Source of the DNA: [Empedobacter] haloabium
GTDB lineage: Bacteria; Pseudomonadota; Gammaproteobacteria; Burkholderiales; Burkholderiaceae_D
DNA: 64,000 bases
Assembly: GCA_008011715.2 (NCBI GenBank)
Contig: CP136508.1
Location: forward strand, 2,852,001-2,916,000
Direction of reading: 5' to 3'
Under the pieces are notes generated by a model that ran no database searches, was not told the DNA's origin, and worked only from the letters and a program-made list of their open reading frames with translations. Made by a program: the position numbers and the translations under genes. How positions within the stretch are numbered: position 1 is the stretch's first letter; every line of letters begins with the position of its first letter. This document shows positions 1 to 9,673 of the stretch, one piece after another.

Positions 1-532
1 CCACGTGGGTCGGCTTGAGCCACGCGAAGCTGTCCGACGGGTCGAGCGCGGTGTTCAGGTCGACCACGGCGAACACGTGATTGAACTGCGACAGGTTGGC
101 GTTGAGCCAGTCCTGCAGCGCGCCGCGGATCGCGTCGAGCGCCGAGGCCGGCCCGCTGGCGAGCGTCACCTGCAGCACACTCACCGCCTGTGTCTGATCG
201 ATGCGCAGCTGCTGGGAGGCCGGGGTGCCCGGCTGCGGAATGAAGCCGAGGCTGACCTGGATCTGGGCCGTTGCCGCGAAAGCCGCGTCGGGCTGGCCGC
301 CGCCGGCGATCGTTCCGCCGGTCAGGGGCAGTGTCATCGTCAGCAGCGACCCCGCGCCGCCCGTCATTTGCCATGGCCCGAACCCCGCGCCCACCTGGTA
401 AGTGGCGCCGAGGCTGTCGTGGGCGCCGTCGAAGCGGGGCGGCGAACTGCCGGCGCCGACGATGGCTGCGTTGGCGTCCTTGAAACGGATGCCGAAGGCG
501 GTATCCCAATTGAGCGTGGAAACGGTGTTCAT
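1..532 (-). CDS. P47/TULIP-like protein, partial (third of a tandem set)
   Basis: This is the N-terminal 177 codons of a protein that runs off the left edge. It starts MNTVSTLNWDTAFG and keeps the family pattern: an early N-W-D-T motif, a FGPW segment near residue 57, and FNHVFAVVDLN followed by FAWLKPTH near the edge. The same landmarks occur in the two genes upstream, so these are paralogues. The family recalls the P47/OrfX lipid-binding (TULIP-fold) proteins of botulinum neurotoxin loci; their bacterial role outside clostridia is poorly known. The ATG at 532 is supported by an AGGAGG ribosome site that overlaps the stop of the preceding gene, implying translational coupling. There is no signal peptide. 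Family assignment is by pattern only. Confidence 0.72.
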   Translation of the reverse strand, partial: MNTVSTLNWDTAFGIRFKDANAAIVGAGSSPPRFDGAHDSLGATYQVGAGFGPWQMTGGAGSLLTMTLPLTGGTIAGGGQPDAAFAATAQIQVSLGFIPQPGTPASQQLRIDQTQAVSVLQVTLASGPASALDAIRGALQDWLNANLSQFNHVFAVVDLNTALDPSDSFAWLKPTHV

Positions 533-542
533 CGACTGCCTC

Positions 543-2270
543 CTAATCGGCGATGCTGACATTAAGGCCCATCTGCAGCGACTCGTTCAGAGCCATGCTG
601 ACCAGGGTGTAGCCGGTCTGTCCCGGCCAGGCGACGGGCGCGATCGAATAATCGGCGAACTCGTCCAGGGTCGGCATCTTCGCCAGGTCGTTTTCCGAGT
701 ACGCCTCCAGAATGTCGGGCAGCTTGGCGGTGACGGCGCCGACCGCGCCGCCGATCGCCATGCCGAGGATCTTGCGCCAGTTACGCCGGAAAAAGCCCTT
801 CAGCTTGGAGCTGTACGACCCGTCCTCGGAATTGCTCATGTCGTTGCTGGCTTCCGTGTCGTCAGCCGAATTGACGTCGTCCAGATTGCTGATGTCGTCG
901 TCCGCGGGCAGGTCGCCGGAAAACTCCAGCGTGTCGCTGGTGCCTTCGACCGCGTCGGCTGCCTCGGTCGAGCCGCTTTCGATGGCTTCCCCGGACGCTT
1001 CGGCCGCCGGTCCCAGCGCGCCGCCGATGGCCGCGCCGATGACGGCAAAGGCCACGCCTTCGATGATGCCGCTGATGATGTTGCTCCACTTTTCGCCCGA
1101 CGATTCCGTCACCGTCACCGACAGGGATGGCGTGCCGACCACGCAGGCCTGGAAGTGTTTGTTCGCATCCATGTACAGCTCGCATTCAGAGTTGTACACC
1201 ATGTGCACCGTGTAACCGCCGTCGTTCCAGGGAAAATTGAGATCGACAAAGCTCAGCCTGAGCGTGGTGGCGGTCGCCGTCAGCGTGAAGTTGTTCGGCT
1301 CGAGCGCGGCGCCCGTGATGGTCACCGTGTCGCTGCCGTCCTTGTTCGAGGTCTCGAAGTTCTGGAAGGTGATGCGATTGACGTTGGTGATCGTCGAACC
1401 GTCGTCGCCGATGGAAAAATCCGTATCGGTGGCATTCAGGAACAGCTTTTCAATGCCGGGCAACAGTATCTTCCTCAGGAAGCGCTCCTGCGAAATCAGG
1501 AAGCCGCTGTTGCATCCCTGCGGAATCACGTTGGGAGAGACGTCATGGCCGAGATTGGCGCCGGGGCGGTTTTCCGTCATTGCCATGACGGCGAAGACAT
1601 AATCGTCCGGCGCCGCGTTCTCCGGATTGTTGATGCCGTAGCCGACATGGGTGGGCGCCAGCCATTGGAACTGGTCCTTGTCGGCCACGGCGCCCAGGTC
1701 GATGGCGGCGAAGGTGTGATTGAAACTGCCGAGGTTAGCCAGCAGCCACTGTTCCAGCACGTCGCTGACGGCGTCGTGCGCTTCCTGGCCGGATGTCAGG
1801 GTCACGCTCAGGACGGACACCACCGGCTGGGTTTGCGGGTCAGTGGTGCTGGTCTTCACCTTCAGCTGGTTGGTGGCGCCGCCGCTGACCTTGCCCGAAC
1901 CGCCCTGGCCGGGCTGGGGAATGTAGTCCATCGATACCTGGATCACGGCGGTGCCGCTGAAGTCGATCGCGGTGGGCGGGGCCGACTGGGCCGTGGCGGT
2001 GCCCGACACCGGCAGCGACAGCTCGGCCAGCGAACCGCTGCCGCCGCTCAGCTGCCACGCGCCGAACTGCCCGCTCACCGCGATGGCCGGCCCGCTGAAG
2101 GCGCCGCCGGGCTTGGTTCCGTCGAAGCCGGGCGGCGAGGACTTCTGGTTCCGGATCGCCTTGTTCGCATTGGCGAAATTGATCGCGAATACGGTGTCCC
2201 AATTGTTGGTCGATGCCACGCCGGCCGATGGCGGCGTGGGATTATCCTTGCAAAGCGCGGTACTGGCCAT
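543..2270 (-). CDS. P47/TULIP-like protein with long C-terminal extension
   Basis: 575 aa. The P47-like part begins at NNWDTVFAINFANANKAI near residue 22 and includes FGAWQLSGG, YIPQPG, FNHTFAAIDL and FQWLAPTHVGYG, each matching a position in the neighbouring paralogues. After about residue 385 comes a Gly/Ala-rich hydrophobic stretch (IISGIIEGVAFAVIGAAIGG). Next is a very acidic Ser/Asp-rich linker of about 60 residues, then a basic patch and a second hydrophobic Gly/Ala segment. That tail resembles a membrane-inserting or amphipathic module. No signal peptide is visible, so secretion would need a dedicated system or lysis. The ATG at 2270 follows a GGGAG site. The downstream ribosome site overlaps this gene's stop. 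Function is unknown; lipid binding is inferred from the TULIP fold. Confidence 0.75.
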   Translation of the reverse strand: MASTALCKDNPTPPSAGVASTNNWDTVFAINFANANKAIRNQKSSPPGFDGTKPGGAFSGPAIAVSGQFGAWQLSGGSGSLAELSLPVSGTATAQSAPPTAIDFSGTAVIQVSMDYIPQPGQGGSGKVSGGATNQLKVKTSTTDPQTQPVVSVLSVTLTSGQEAHDAVSDVLEQWLLANLGSFNHTFAAIDLGAVADKDQFQWLAPTHVGYGINNPENAAPDDYVFAVMAMTENRPGANLGHDVSPNVIPQGCNSGFLISQERFLRKILLPGIEKLFLNATDTDFSIGDDGSTITNVNRITFQNFETSNKDGSDTVTITGAALEPNNFTLTATATTLRLSFVDLNFPWNDGGYTVHMVYNSECELYMDANKHFQACVVGTPSLSVTVTESSGEKWSNIISGIIEGVAFAVIGAAIGGALGPAAEASGEAIESGSTEAADAVEGTSDTLEFSGDLPADDDISNLDDVNSADDTEASNDMSNSEDGSYSSKLKGFFRRNWRKILGMAIGGAVGAVTAKLPDILEAYSENDLAKMPTLDEFADYSIAPVAWPGQTGYTLVSMALNESLQMGLNVSIAD

Positions 2271-2320
2271 GGATGACGCTCCCTCTGCGGAAATGGCGAT
2301 TGGCGGCGCGGCGAGTCCGG

Positions 2321-3607
2321 TCAGGCGATCGTCGCGTACAACATCAGGCAGTCGTTCAACTCGGCCGTCTGTATCCGGACGCGTTCCAGGCCGGCCCAGC
2401 GTACCGTCGACGCCGGCGCGGCGGCCAGCTTGCCGGCCAGGCCCGTACCGGACAGGGTGTCGCCGACAGCGTTCTCGACGGCCTTCAGCACGATGGCGAT
2501 GATGGCTGCGCCCAGCGCGCCGAGACCGATCAGATAGTCGTACCAGGGCACGTCGCTGTCCGAACTGGACTGGGGATTCGGGTCCGGTTGGAACGAGAAC
2601 GTCTGCCCGACCGGATCGAAGGCCAGAACGTTATTGGTCGTGGTGGAAAACGTCATCTGCGCATTGGGCAAGTGCAGGCCGCAGTGGCCGGACGCGGCAG
2701 TTCTCAGTGCATTTGAATTGATCGCGATCCTCAGCGTATCCACGGTCGGGGTATAGCCGATCGCACCGACGGTGACAGAAGGGAGGTCGAAACCGGTGGC
2801 CAGCGTTATCTGGCCGGCGGCGCACTGGAAGTTGGATGGACTGGTGCCGGGGAAGGTCGCCGGCAAACCCGGCAGGATTGCGTTTTGCATGAACATGTCG
2901 CCCGATATCGCCAGCACCAGCGGGGAGTTCGATCCGGTCATGGCCGAATCGATATTGGTTGCCAGCTGGGAAATATCGCGATCGGTGGTGACGCTGAATA
3001 TCGCCAGATAGCCCTGCGCCGAGCCCGCCGGCGTGTGGTAGCTGTAGGCCGATTGTTTCGGCAGCAGCCAGGTCGCGGTATTTGGGTCGATCACGCCGGT
3101 CTGGGCGAAAACAAACGTGATCTTGTCCTTATTATCGAGCAGCACATTGGCCACCCCGGTACCCAGTTCGCGGCCTTTGCCGGTATCGTGGGGATCGGAC
3201 GCGCCCATGAAATAAATATCGCCCGGTCGGCGCGCCGCCCCAGCCGGCGTAACGGCATTCAGTGCAAAGCACAGGTCGTGTGCCCCAGGAGCGACAGCGG
3301 ACGGCACCCAGGCGAGATTAACCTCGAGCGTGACCGACATGCCGGAAATATCGACGGCAGCGCCTTGGGCCGGGGTGACCGGCCGTATCGTACCGTTGGT
3401 AATCGGCAGCGTCAGGTGAATATCGCTGGCGTCGCCCCCGGTGATGGACCAAGGGCCGAAATTCCCCTGTGCCGCGAATTTGCCGGCGAAAGCATCGTCC
3501 CAGCTGGTATCGAATGTCATCAGCAATTCCGACAGACGCTGCGTCAGTTGCCGATTGACCTGGTCGATATTAACTACCGATATGGTATCCCACCCGAACG
3601 TGTTCAT
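2321..3607 (-). CDS. P47/TULIP-like protein (first gene of the set)
   Basis: 428 aa from the ATG at 3607, chosen over an in-frame upstream start because GAGGAA lies six bases before it and MNTFGWDTISVVNIDQVN is the canonical family N-terminus. Landmarks are FGPWSITGG (about 50), AWVPSA, FVFAQTGVIDPNTATWLLPKQSAYSY and a C-terminal hydrophobic helix (WYDYLIGLGALGAAIIAIVLKAV, about 345-365) followed by a short tail. The gene is separated by 50 bp from the next paralogue and probably heads a three-gene operon. Related proteins accompany botulinum neurotoxins (P47, OrfX2, OrfX3) and occur scattered in proteobacteria. A lipid-binding or toxin-accessory role is inferred, not shown. Confidence 0.75.
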   Translation of the reverse strand: MNTFGWDTISVVNIDQVNRQLTQRLSELLMTFDTSWDDAFAGKFAAQGNFGPWSITGGDASDIHLTLPITNGTIRPVTPAQGAAVDISGMSVTLEVNLAWVPSAVAPGAHDLCFALNAVTPAGAARRPGDIYFMGASDPHDTGKGRELGTGVANVLLDNKDKITFVFAQTGVIDPNTATWLLPKQSAYSYHTPAGSAQGYLAIFSVTTDRDISQLATNIDSAMTGSNSPLVLAISGDMFMQNAILPGLPATFPGTSPSNFQCAAGQITLATGFDLPSVTVGAIGYTPTVDTLRIAINSNALRTAASGHCGLHLPNAQMTFSTTTNNVLAFDPVGQTFSFQPDPNPQSSSDSDVPWYDYLIGLGALGAAIIAIVLKAVENAVGDTLSGTGLAGKLAAAPASTVRWAGLERVRIQTAELNDCLMLYATIA

Positions 3608-3721
3608 GTATTCCTCGCAATTGCTCGCAATACTGGCCACGAACAAGGACGTGATTAGAATAGGTATCGATATTACGCCGCCAGTTCATCGGACCGGCAC
3701 TGCACGATCGGATTTTTTAAC

Positions 3722-3753
3722 GATGTGGTTTTGGTGTCACATCATTTATTATA
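3722..3753 (-). promoter_or_regulatory. Candidate promoter and operator of the P47-like operon
   Basis: Reading on the minus strand, a perfect TATAAT lies at 3753-3748, about 140 bases before the first start codon. The -35 region is poor (ATCAGC-like at 17 bp spacing), which suggests an activator. A 6-bp inverted repeat, GATGTG at 3722-3727 and CACATC at 3738-3743, would overlap the predicted transcription start near 3741 and could be an operator. The surrounding DNA is AT-richer than the genes. Prediction only. Confidence 0.35.
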
Positions 3754-3929
3754 GTCAGGCGTAACCAGTCGCTGATGACCAAATCATCATTATTCTGTAT
3801 GCCAAGCATTTTCTGCATAATGGGATAGTGAAATGCGGCCCGTGATTCGGCGCGCATCGAGTTGGCGCCGGTGGTATTTGGCGGATAGGCGCGCACCTGT
3901 CGATGGCGTTCTGAGAGCGTGTGAAGACC

Positions 3930-4204
3930 GGGGTCTGTCCCTCCGGGACTGACCCCAATGCCGCTAAGTTAAGGATGTAGGACTCACTCGGCCGCAGGCG
4001 TATCCCTCAACCCAAGGCCCAAAACCGGGGTCAGACCCGCCGGGTCTGACCCCAGCTCTCCGCTGTTGGGTGCAAAGACGTCTGCGGCTGGCTGATAATT
4101 CTCCTTAACTTAGCGGCATTAGGGACTGCCCCCGAAGTTTGCGTGCATATGGCAAGCGGGGACGACCAACTTCAGGGTCAGTCCCCGCAAGGGGGACAGC
4201 CCCT
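3930..4204. repeat. Cluster of REP-like palindromes with flanking inverted repeat
   Basis: Several short palindromes share a GGGGTC(A/T)G(A/T)CCC core. One is imperfect (3930-3941 with 3945-3956, 3-base loop). One is perfect with 12-bp arms (4027-4038 with 4042-4053, loop GCC). A looser pair lies near 4175-4204. A separate perfect 19-bp inverted repeat, AATGCCGCTAAGTTAAGGA at 3957-3975 and its complement at 4102-4120, encloses the perfect hairpin. The stretch 3755-4390 contains no convincing gene; its open frames lack family resemblance and ribosome sites. Similar palindromes are, to my knowledge, frequent between genes in Oxalobacteraceae. They may act as REP elements, terminators or structured RNA. 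Confidence 0.7.
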
Positions 4205-4394
4205 CGCGTGGCAGCCGCCTGCGGTGTTTTACGCAAACGTGAAAGCGGCCGGCAAGTGGCCTTGGCGCCGCGCCGCGGCGGACTTTCCAGCGCGACGGAC
4301 GTCCCGCGACGCCATCCTGGCAGGTGGCCGCTGGAGCTGTTGCATTCCGACCGTGTCGCCGGGCGGGCAGTCCTGGACCGGTCTGTTGAGTTAG

Positions 4395-4413
4395 AATGAG
4401 AATCATTCTCAGC
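4395..4413 (+). promoter_or_regulatory. Fur box
   Basis: The perfect palindrome TGAGAATcATTCTCA at 4397-4411 fits the 7-1-7 Fur consensus TGATAATnATTATCA, with one symmetrical change in each half. It sits 16 bp before the start codon of the siderophore-esterase-like gene at 4427, where bound Fur would block the promoter. The motif is seen directly; iron regulation is inferred. Confidence 0.8.
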
Positions 4414-4426
4414 CATAGCGTAGCCC

Positions 4427-5335
4427 ATGACTCATCATCCCGACCCCTCCAGGCGCCGCCTGCTCGCCGCCGGCGCGCTTGCCGCAGCCGCGCCAGGCGT
4501 CCGCGCCGCCGCCGACTGGCAACCGGCCACGCTGCCGCAGTCCCGCCAGCGCGACATCGTGGCGAGCGCGAACGGCCAGCGCTACCGCATTTTCGTCAGC
4601 GTGCCGGAACGTCCGGCGCCGCCGGCCGGGCACCCCGTGCTGTATGCGCTGGACGGCAACGCCACGTTTGCCAGCCTTGCGCTGATGGCACGCACGGCCG
4701 GCGCCCGCGCGGCGGTCACGGGGCGGGTGCCACCGCTCGTCGTTGGAATCGGCTACCCGACCGAGCGCGATTACGATCCGGCCCGCGGCCGCGACTACAC
4801 ACCGCCGGCCGGCCAGGATGCGGTAACCGGGGAGGGCGGGGCCGACCGCTTTCTCGACGTCATTGAACGCGACGTCATGCCGCTGGTGCGCGGATTGGCG
4901 CCTGTGGACCCGGCACGGCAGGCGCTGTTCGGCCATTCGTACGGCGGCTTGTGCGTGCTGCATGCGCTGTTCTCGCGGCCGGCCCTGTTCCAGACCTACC
5001 TCGCCTCCAGCCCCTCGATCTGGTACGGCAACCGCGCCGTTCTGGGCGGCGTCGCGGGGCTGGGCCAGCGAACCTCGGGCCTGGCGCGCAAGCCGGCATT
5101 GCTGCTGTCCGTCGGTGAACTGGAGCGCGCGCCGGCCAGGCCGGGTGGTGCGGGCAGTGCCAATCCGGCAGCGGCGCAGCGGCGCATGGTGGAGGAGGCG
5201 AGCGAGCTGGCTGCGCGGCTGCAGGGCATGCCGGAGGCGCTCTCGGTAGTGCGCTTCCACCTGCTGCCGGGCGAAAACCACGGCTCCGCGGTGTTTGCGG
5301 CGATGGCGCGCGGCATGGAATTTTTCGTGACCTGA
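4427..5335 (+). CDS. Tat-exported alpha/beta hydrolase, IroE/siderophore-esterase-like
   Basis: 302 aa of the putative-esterase family (PF00756; IroE/BesA/Fes-C type). It probably hydrolyses a ferric or apo triester siderophore in the periplasm to release iron or recycle ligand. The N-terminus has SRRRLLAAGALAAAAPG, a twin-arginine-like signal with likely cleavage near residue 28. The nucleophile elbow is FGHSYGG (Ser171). SSPSIWYGN around 194 is typical of the group, and GENHGS supplies the catalytic His285. A Fur box directly upstream supports a role in iron starvation. No ribosome site is evident before the ATG. It converges on dctD with a 3-bp gap. No receptor or siderophore synthesis gene lies nearby, so it may act on a foreign siderophore. 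Confidence 0.82.
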   Translation: MTHHPDPSRRRLLAAGALAAAAPGVRAAADWQPATLPQSRQRDIVASANGQRYRIFVSVPERPAPPAGHPVLYALDGNATFASLALMARTAGARAAVTGRVPPLVVGIGYPTERDYDPARGRDYTPPAGQDAVTGEGGADRFLDVIERDVMPLVRGLAPVDPARQALFGHSYGGLCVLHALFSRPALFQTYLASSPSIWYGNRAVLGGVAGLGQRTSGLARKPALLLSVGELERAPARPGGAGSANPAAAQRRMVEEASELAARLQGMPEALSVVRFHLLPGENHGSAVFAAMARGMEFFVT

Positions 5336-5338
5336 GCG

Positions 5339-6680
<1,342 letters not shown>

Positions 6681-6688
<8 letters not shown>

Positions 6689-8600
6689 CTTGTCTTTCCA
6701 CTGATGCGGCCTGCAGTTCGATGACGAAGCAGGCCCCGCTCGTCGTTGTTTCGGTGCGCAGGGTGCCGCCGAAGTCACGCACGATCTGTTCCGAAATCGC
6801 CAGGCCAAGCCCCAGGCCTTCGCCCTGGGGCTTGGTCGTGAAGAAGGGCTGGAACAGCCGTTCGCGCGCTTCGTCCGTCAGGCCGGGCCCGGTGTCGGCG
6901 ACGCGGATGCGTACCTTGCCGTCGCCTTCCGTCACGTCGATCGTCAGGGCACGCGGCGCGTCGCGCTCCAGCGTGCCCAGCGCATCGAGCGCGTTGCTCA
7001 TCAGGTTGAGCAGCACCTGTTCCAGGCGGTTGCTGTCGCACAGCGCGTAGACGTCGCCCTGGTCGATGTCCAGCGTGAACGCCACCTTGTCCAGTTGCAG
7101 GCGGCGTTCGACCAGCACCAGCGCGTTCGAGATCGCCGTGTGGATCGAGACGGGCCCGAGTTCCGCGTTGGACTTGCGCGCGAAGCCTTTCAGCTTGCCC
7201 GTGATGGTGCCCATGCGCGCCACCACCTGCGAGATCTTCGACAGGTTCTGGCGGGCTTCGTCGATGCGGCCGCGCTCGAACAGCAGCACGGCATTGTCGG
7301 ACATCGTGCGCAGCGCCGTCAGCGGCTGGTTCAGCTCATGCGTGATACTGGCCGACATCTGGCCCAGCACGGCCATCTTGCCGGCCTGGTACAGCTCGTT
7401 CTGGGTGCGGTGCAGCTGCTGTTCGGCCTGGCGCCGCACTTCCGCCTCCTTCATCAGGCGCTGCGTGGTGCGTTCCAGCCGCGCCGTGCGCTCGGCCACC
7501 TTCAGTTCCAGCTGGTTGTAGGCGGCCTGCAGCTGCTCCCTGGCCTGCAGGCGCTGGCGCAGGAACAGGAACAGCAATGTCAGGAAGCCGTACACCACCC
7601 AGGCGAACAGCACGGCCGCACGCGCATTGGCGCGCGCCTGGCTCAGGTCCGAGAGGTACAGGAACGTCCACTGCCGCGGCGCCAGCGAACGTCCCTGCAC
7701 CAGCAGGGGCGGCGTGATCGTGCCGCGCGCTTCGCTGCCGTTGGCGGCGCCGATCGTCACCACGCGGGTGCCGTCGGGCTGCGCCTCCGAGCGCCGGATC
7801 GGCAGCGCCGGCAGCGGCAAGCCGTGGTACTGGCGGGTCTGCGCCAGGCTGGCGCGCACGCTGGCGGAGAGCGGCAGCAGGGTATGGTATTTCGAGGCGG
7901 GGGCGGAGGACAGGAACAGCACGCCGTTGGCGTCGGCCAGCATCACCTTGTCGGCGCCTTGCACCCAGCCGCGCGCCTGCTCCTCGATATTGACCTTGAC
8001 GACGGCCACGCCGAGCATGCGGCCATCGCGGTGGACGCCGCGCGCATAGAAGTAGCCGGGCTCGCCGCTGGTCGTGCCGACGCCGTAGAAACCACTGGGG
8101 CGGCCGCTCAGCGCGTTCTGCAGATAGGGCCGGAAGCGGATGTCGTCGCCCACGAAGCTGTCCTTTTGGCGCCAGTTGCTGGCGGCCAGCGTGCGGCCCT
8201 GCAGGTCGACGATGTAGATGATTCGCGAACCGGCTTGGCGCGACAGGCGCTCCAGGTAGGTATTCACCTCCAGCCGGCGTTCCTGGTCGTGCGGATGTTC
8301 CAGCAGGCCCAGCACGTTCTTGTCCAGCTCCAGCATGTGGGGCAGGAAATCGTACTTGTCCAGCAGGTTTTCCAGGCTGGCCGCGTACACCTCGAGGCGC
8401 TGGGCGCCGGCGGCGCGCAGCCGTTCGATGCTGATCCGTTCGGTCCACCAGTACGCGACCCAGCCCAGGGCGACGGCCCCGGCCAGGGCCGCGCCCCAGG
8501 CCAGCTGGGCAAGCCGGCGGCGTCGCCCTGGCGGGGCGAACGACGTGGCGGCTTGTGCCTCACTGGTCTGGCTGGTGGCGGTATCGGGTGGGACTGGCAT
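6681..8600 (-). CDS. dctB: C4-dicarboxylate sensor histidine kinase
   Basis: About 639 aa. The N-terminal membrane helix at about 30-50 and a second near 325 bracket a periplasmic double-Cache-type sensor of about 280 residues, which in DctB proteins binds succinate and similar acids. A coiled-coil (ERTARLERTTQRLMKEAEV) leads to the phosphorylation helix SITHELNQPL (His421). An HATPase domain follows, with N box (NLMSNALDAL), DTGPGL and GEGLGLGL. An in-frame GTG nine bases earlier is the only alternative start; neither has a good ribosome site. The stop overlaps dctD. Its location with dctA and dctD makes the assignment firm. Confidence 0.88.
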
Positions 8601-8635
8601 CGGCGCCACTATAGCAAATCGGCGCGCCCGCCCGT

Positions 8636-9634
8636 TCAGAAGCAGTGACGGATACCGAGGTTGAGGGCGGCGTTGCCGTTGCCGCTGTCAGTGGCGTTAC
8701 CGACCGTGAAAGCGGCGCCGTTGTCGTTGTCGATGTGGCCGTAGGCGGCGTACAGGTCGGTGCGCGGCGACAGGCCGTACAGGTAGCCGGCGCCGAACTG
8801 GCGTGCGTCGCGGCGTGCCGCCGAGCGGTCGTCGCGGTCGATGGCCGACAGCAGCACGCGGTGCGGGCCGTGCTTCCAGGTCACGCCGAGCAGGACGTCG
8901 CGGCTGCGCTCGCCTGCCAGGCCGCGATTGCTGGTCACAGCGGCGTGGCCGGTAACGGCACCCAGCGTATAGCGCGCCGCCAGTGCGGTATTGCGGACAT
9001 GGTCGGGCAGCAGCGCGTCTTCGCTGTGGTGGTGGGCCAGCATCACGACCAGCGGTCCTTCCGCGTAGCTCAGCATGCCGCTGAACTGGCGCTTGCGGTC
9101 GTCGTTCACGGCCAGCTTGTCCGTCACCTCGCCGGCGGCGTAGGCCACTTCGGCCGACCAGCCGGCCACCCGTGGCGTCGCGTAGACGACCGAGTTGTCG
9201 ATGCGGTAGTTACCGGCCATCAGGTTGGTCGCCTGGCCGGCCATGCCGTCCTCGAACGGATCGGCCACGTCGCGGATCGCCTGGTAGTACGGCGAATACT
9301 GTCGACCGACGGTGACGGTGCCGAACGTGCCGCGCAGGCCGACGAATGCCTGGCGGCCGAAGATCAGGCCACCCTGGCCCATCGCGCCGTTATCGACGCG
9401 ATAGCCGCCTTCCAGCACGAAGACGGCGGACAAGCCTTTGCCCAGGTCCTCCGAGCCCTTGAAGCCCAGGCGTGAGCCGGACGCGAGGCCACTGCCGATC
9501 CCCGTGCTGTTGCCTGCGGGGGTGCCGTACTCGGCCAGGACGCCGGCATCGACGACACCGTAGATCTGGACATGGGATTGTGCTTGTGCGGCCGCGGCGG
9601 TCAGTGCCAGTGCCGCGGTGATTACGTATTTCAT
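8636..9634 (-). CDS. Outer-membrane porin (Burkholderiales general porin family)
   Basis: 332 aa. The cleavable signal peptide MKYVITAALALTAAAAQA is followed by QSHVQIYGVVDAGVLAEYG, the standard first strand of porin_4/OmpC-like porins. SRLGFKGSEDLGKGLSAVF, FGRQAFVGLRGTFGTVTVGRQYSPYY and the C-terminal Phe (GIRHCF) needed for BAM-mediated insertion are all present. It should form a trimeric 16-strand channel. It sits 39 bp downstream of dctA and upstream of dctB, so it is probably co-transcribed and may be the outer-membrane route for dicarboxylates. That substrate link is inferred from position. AGGAG precedes the ATG. Confidence 0.88.
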   Translation of the reverse strand: MKYVITAALALTAAAAQAQSHVQIYGVVDAGVLAEYGTPAGNSTGIGSGLASGSRLGFKGSEDLGKGLSAVFVLEGGYRVDNGAMGQGGLIFGRQAFVGLRGTFGTVTVGRQYSPYYQAIRDVADPFEDGMAGQATNLMAGNYRIDNSVVYATPRVAGWSAEVAYAAGEVTDKLAVNDDRKRQFSGMLSYAEGPLVVMLAHHHSEDALLPDHVRNTALAARYTLGAVTGHAAVTSNRGLAGERSRDVLLGVTWKHGPHRVLLSAIDRDDRSAARRDARQFGAGYLYGLSPRTDLYAAYGHIDNDNGAAFTVGNATDSGNGNAALNLGIRHCF

Positions 9635-9673
9635 TGGGTCTCCTATGGTAAATCGTGACTGCTTAGTTACTGC

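Noticed and set aside
402..2276. Plus-strand open frame of about 624 codons opposite the P47-like gene
   Set aside because: The minus-strand frame keeps paralogous motifs shared with two neighbours; the plus-strand product is Arg/Gly/Val-rich without motifs.
3930..4204. Possible CRISPR array in the palindrome cluster
   Set aside because: The repeats are palindromes of unequal spacing and sequence, with no regular repeat-spacer units and no cas genes nearby.
4105..4428. Short overlapping frames on both strands in the palindrome region
   Set aside because: They run through repeats and the Fur box, have no ribosome sites and no recognisable product.
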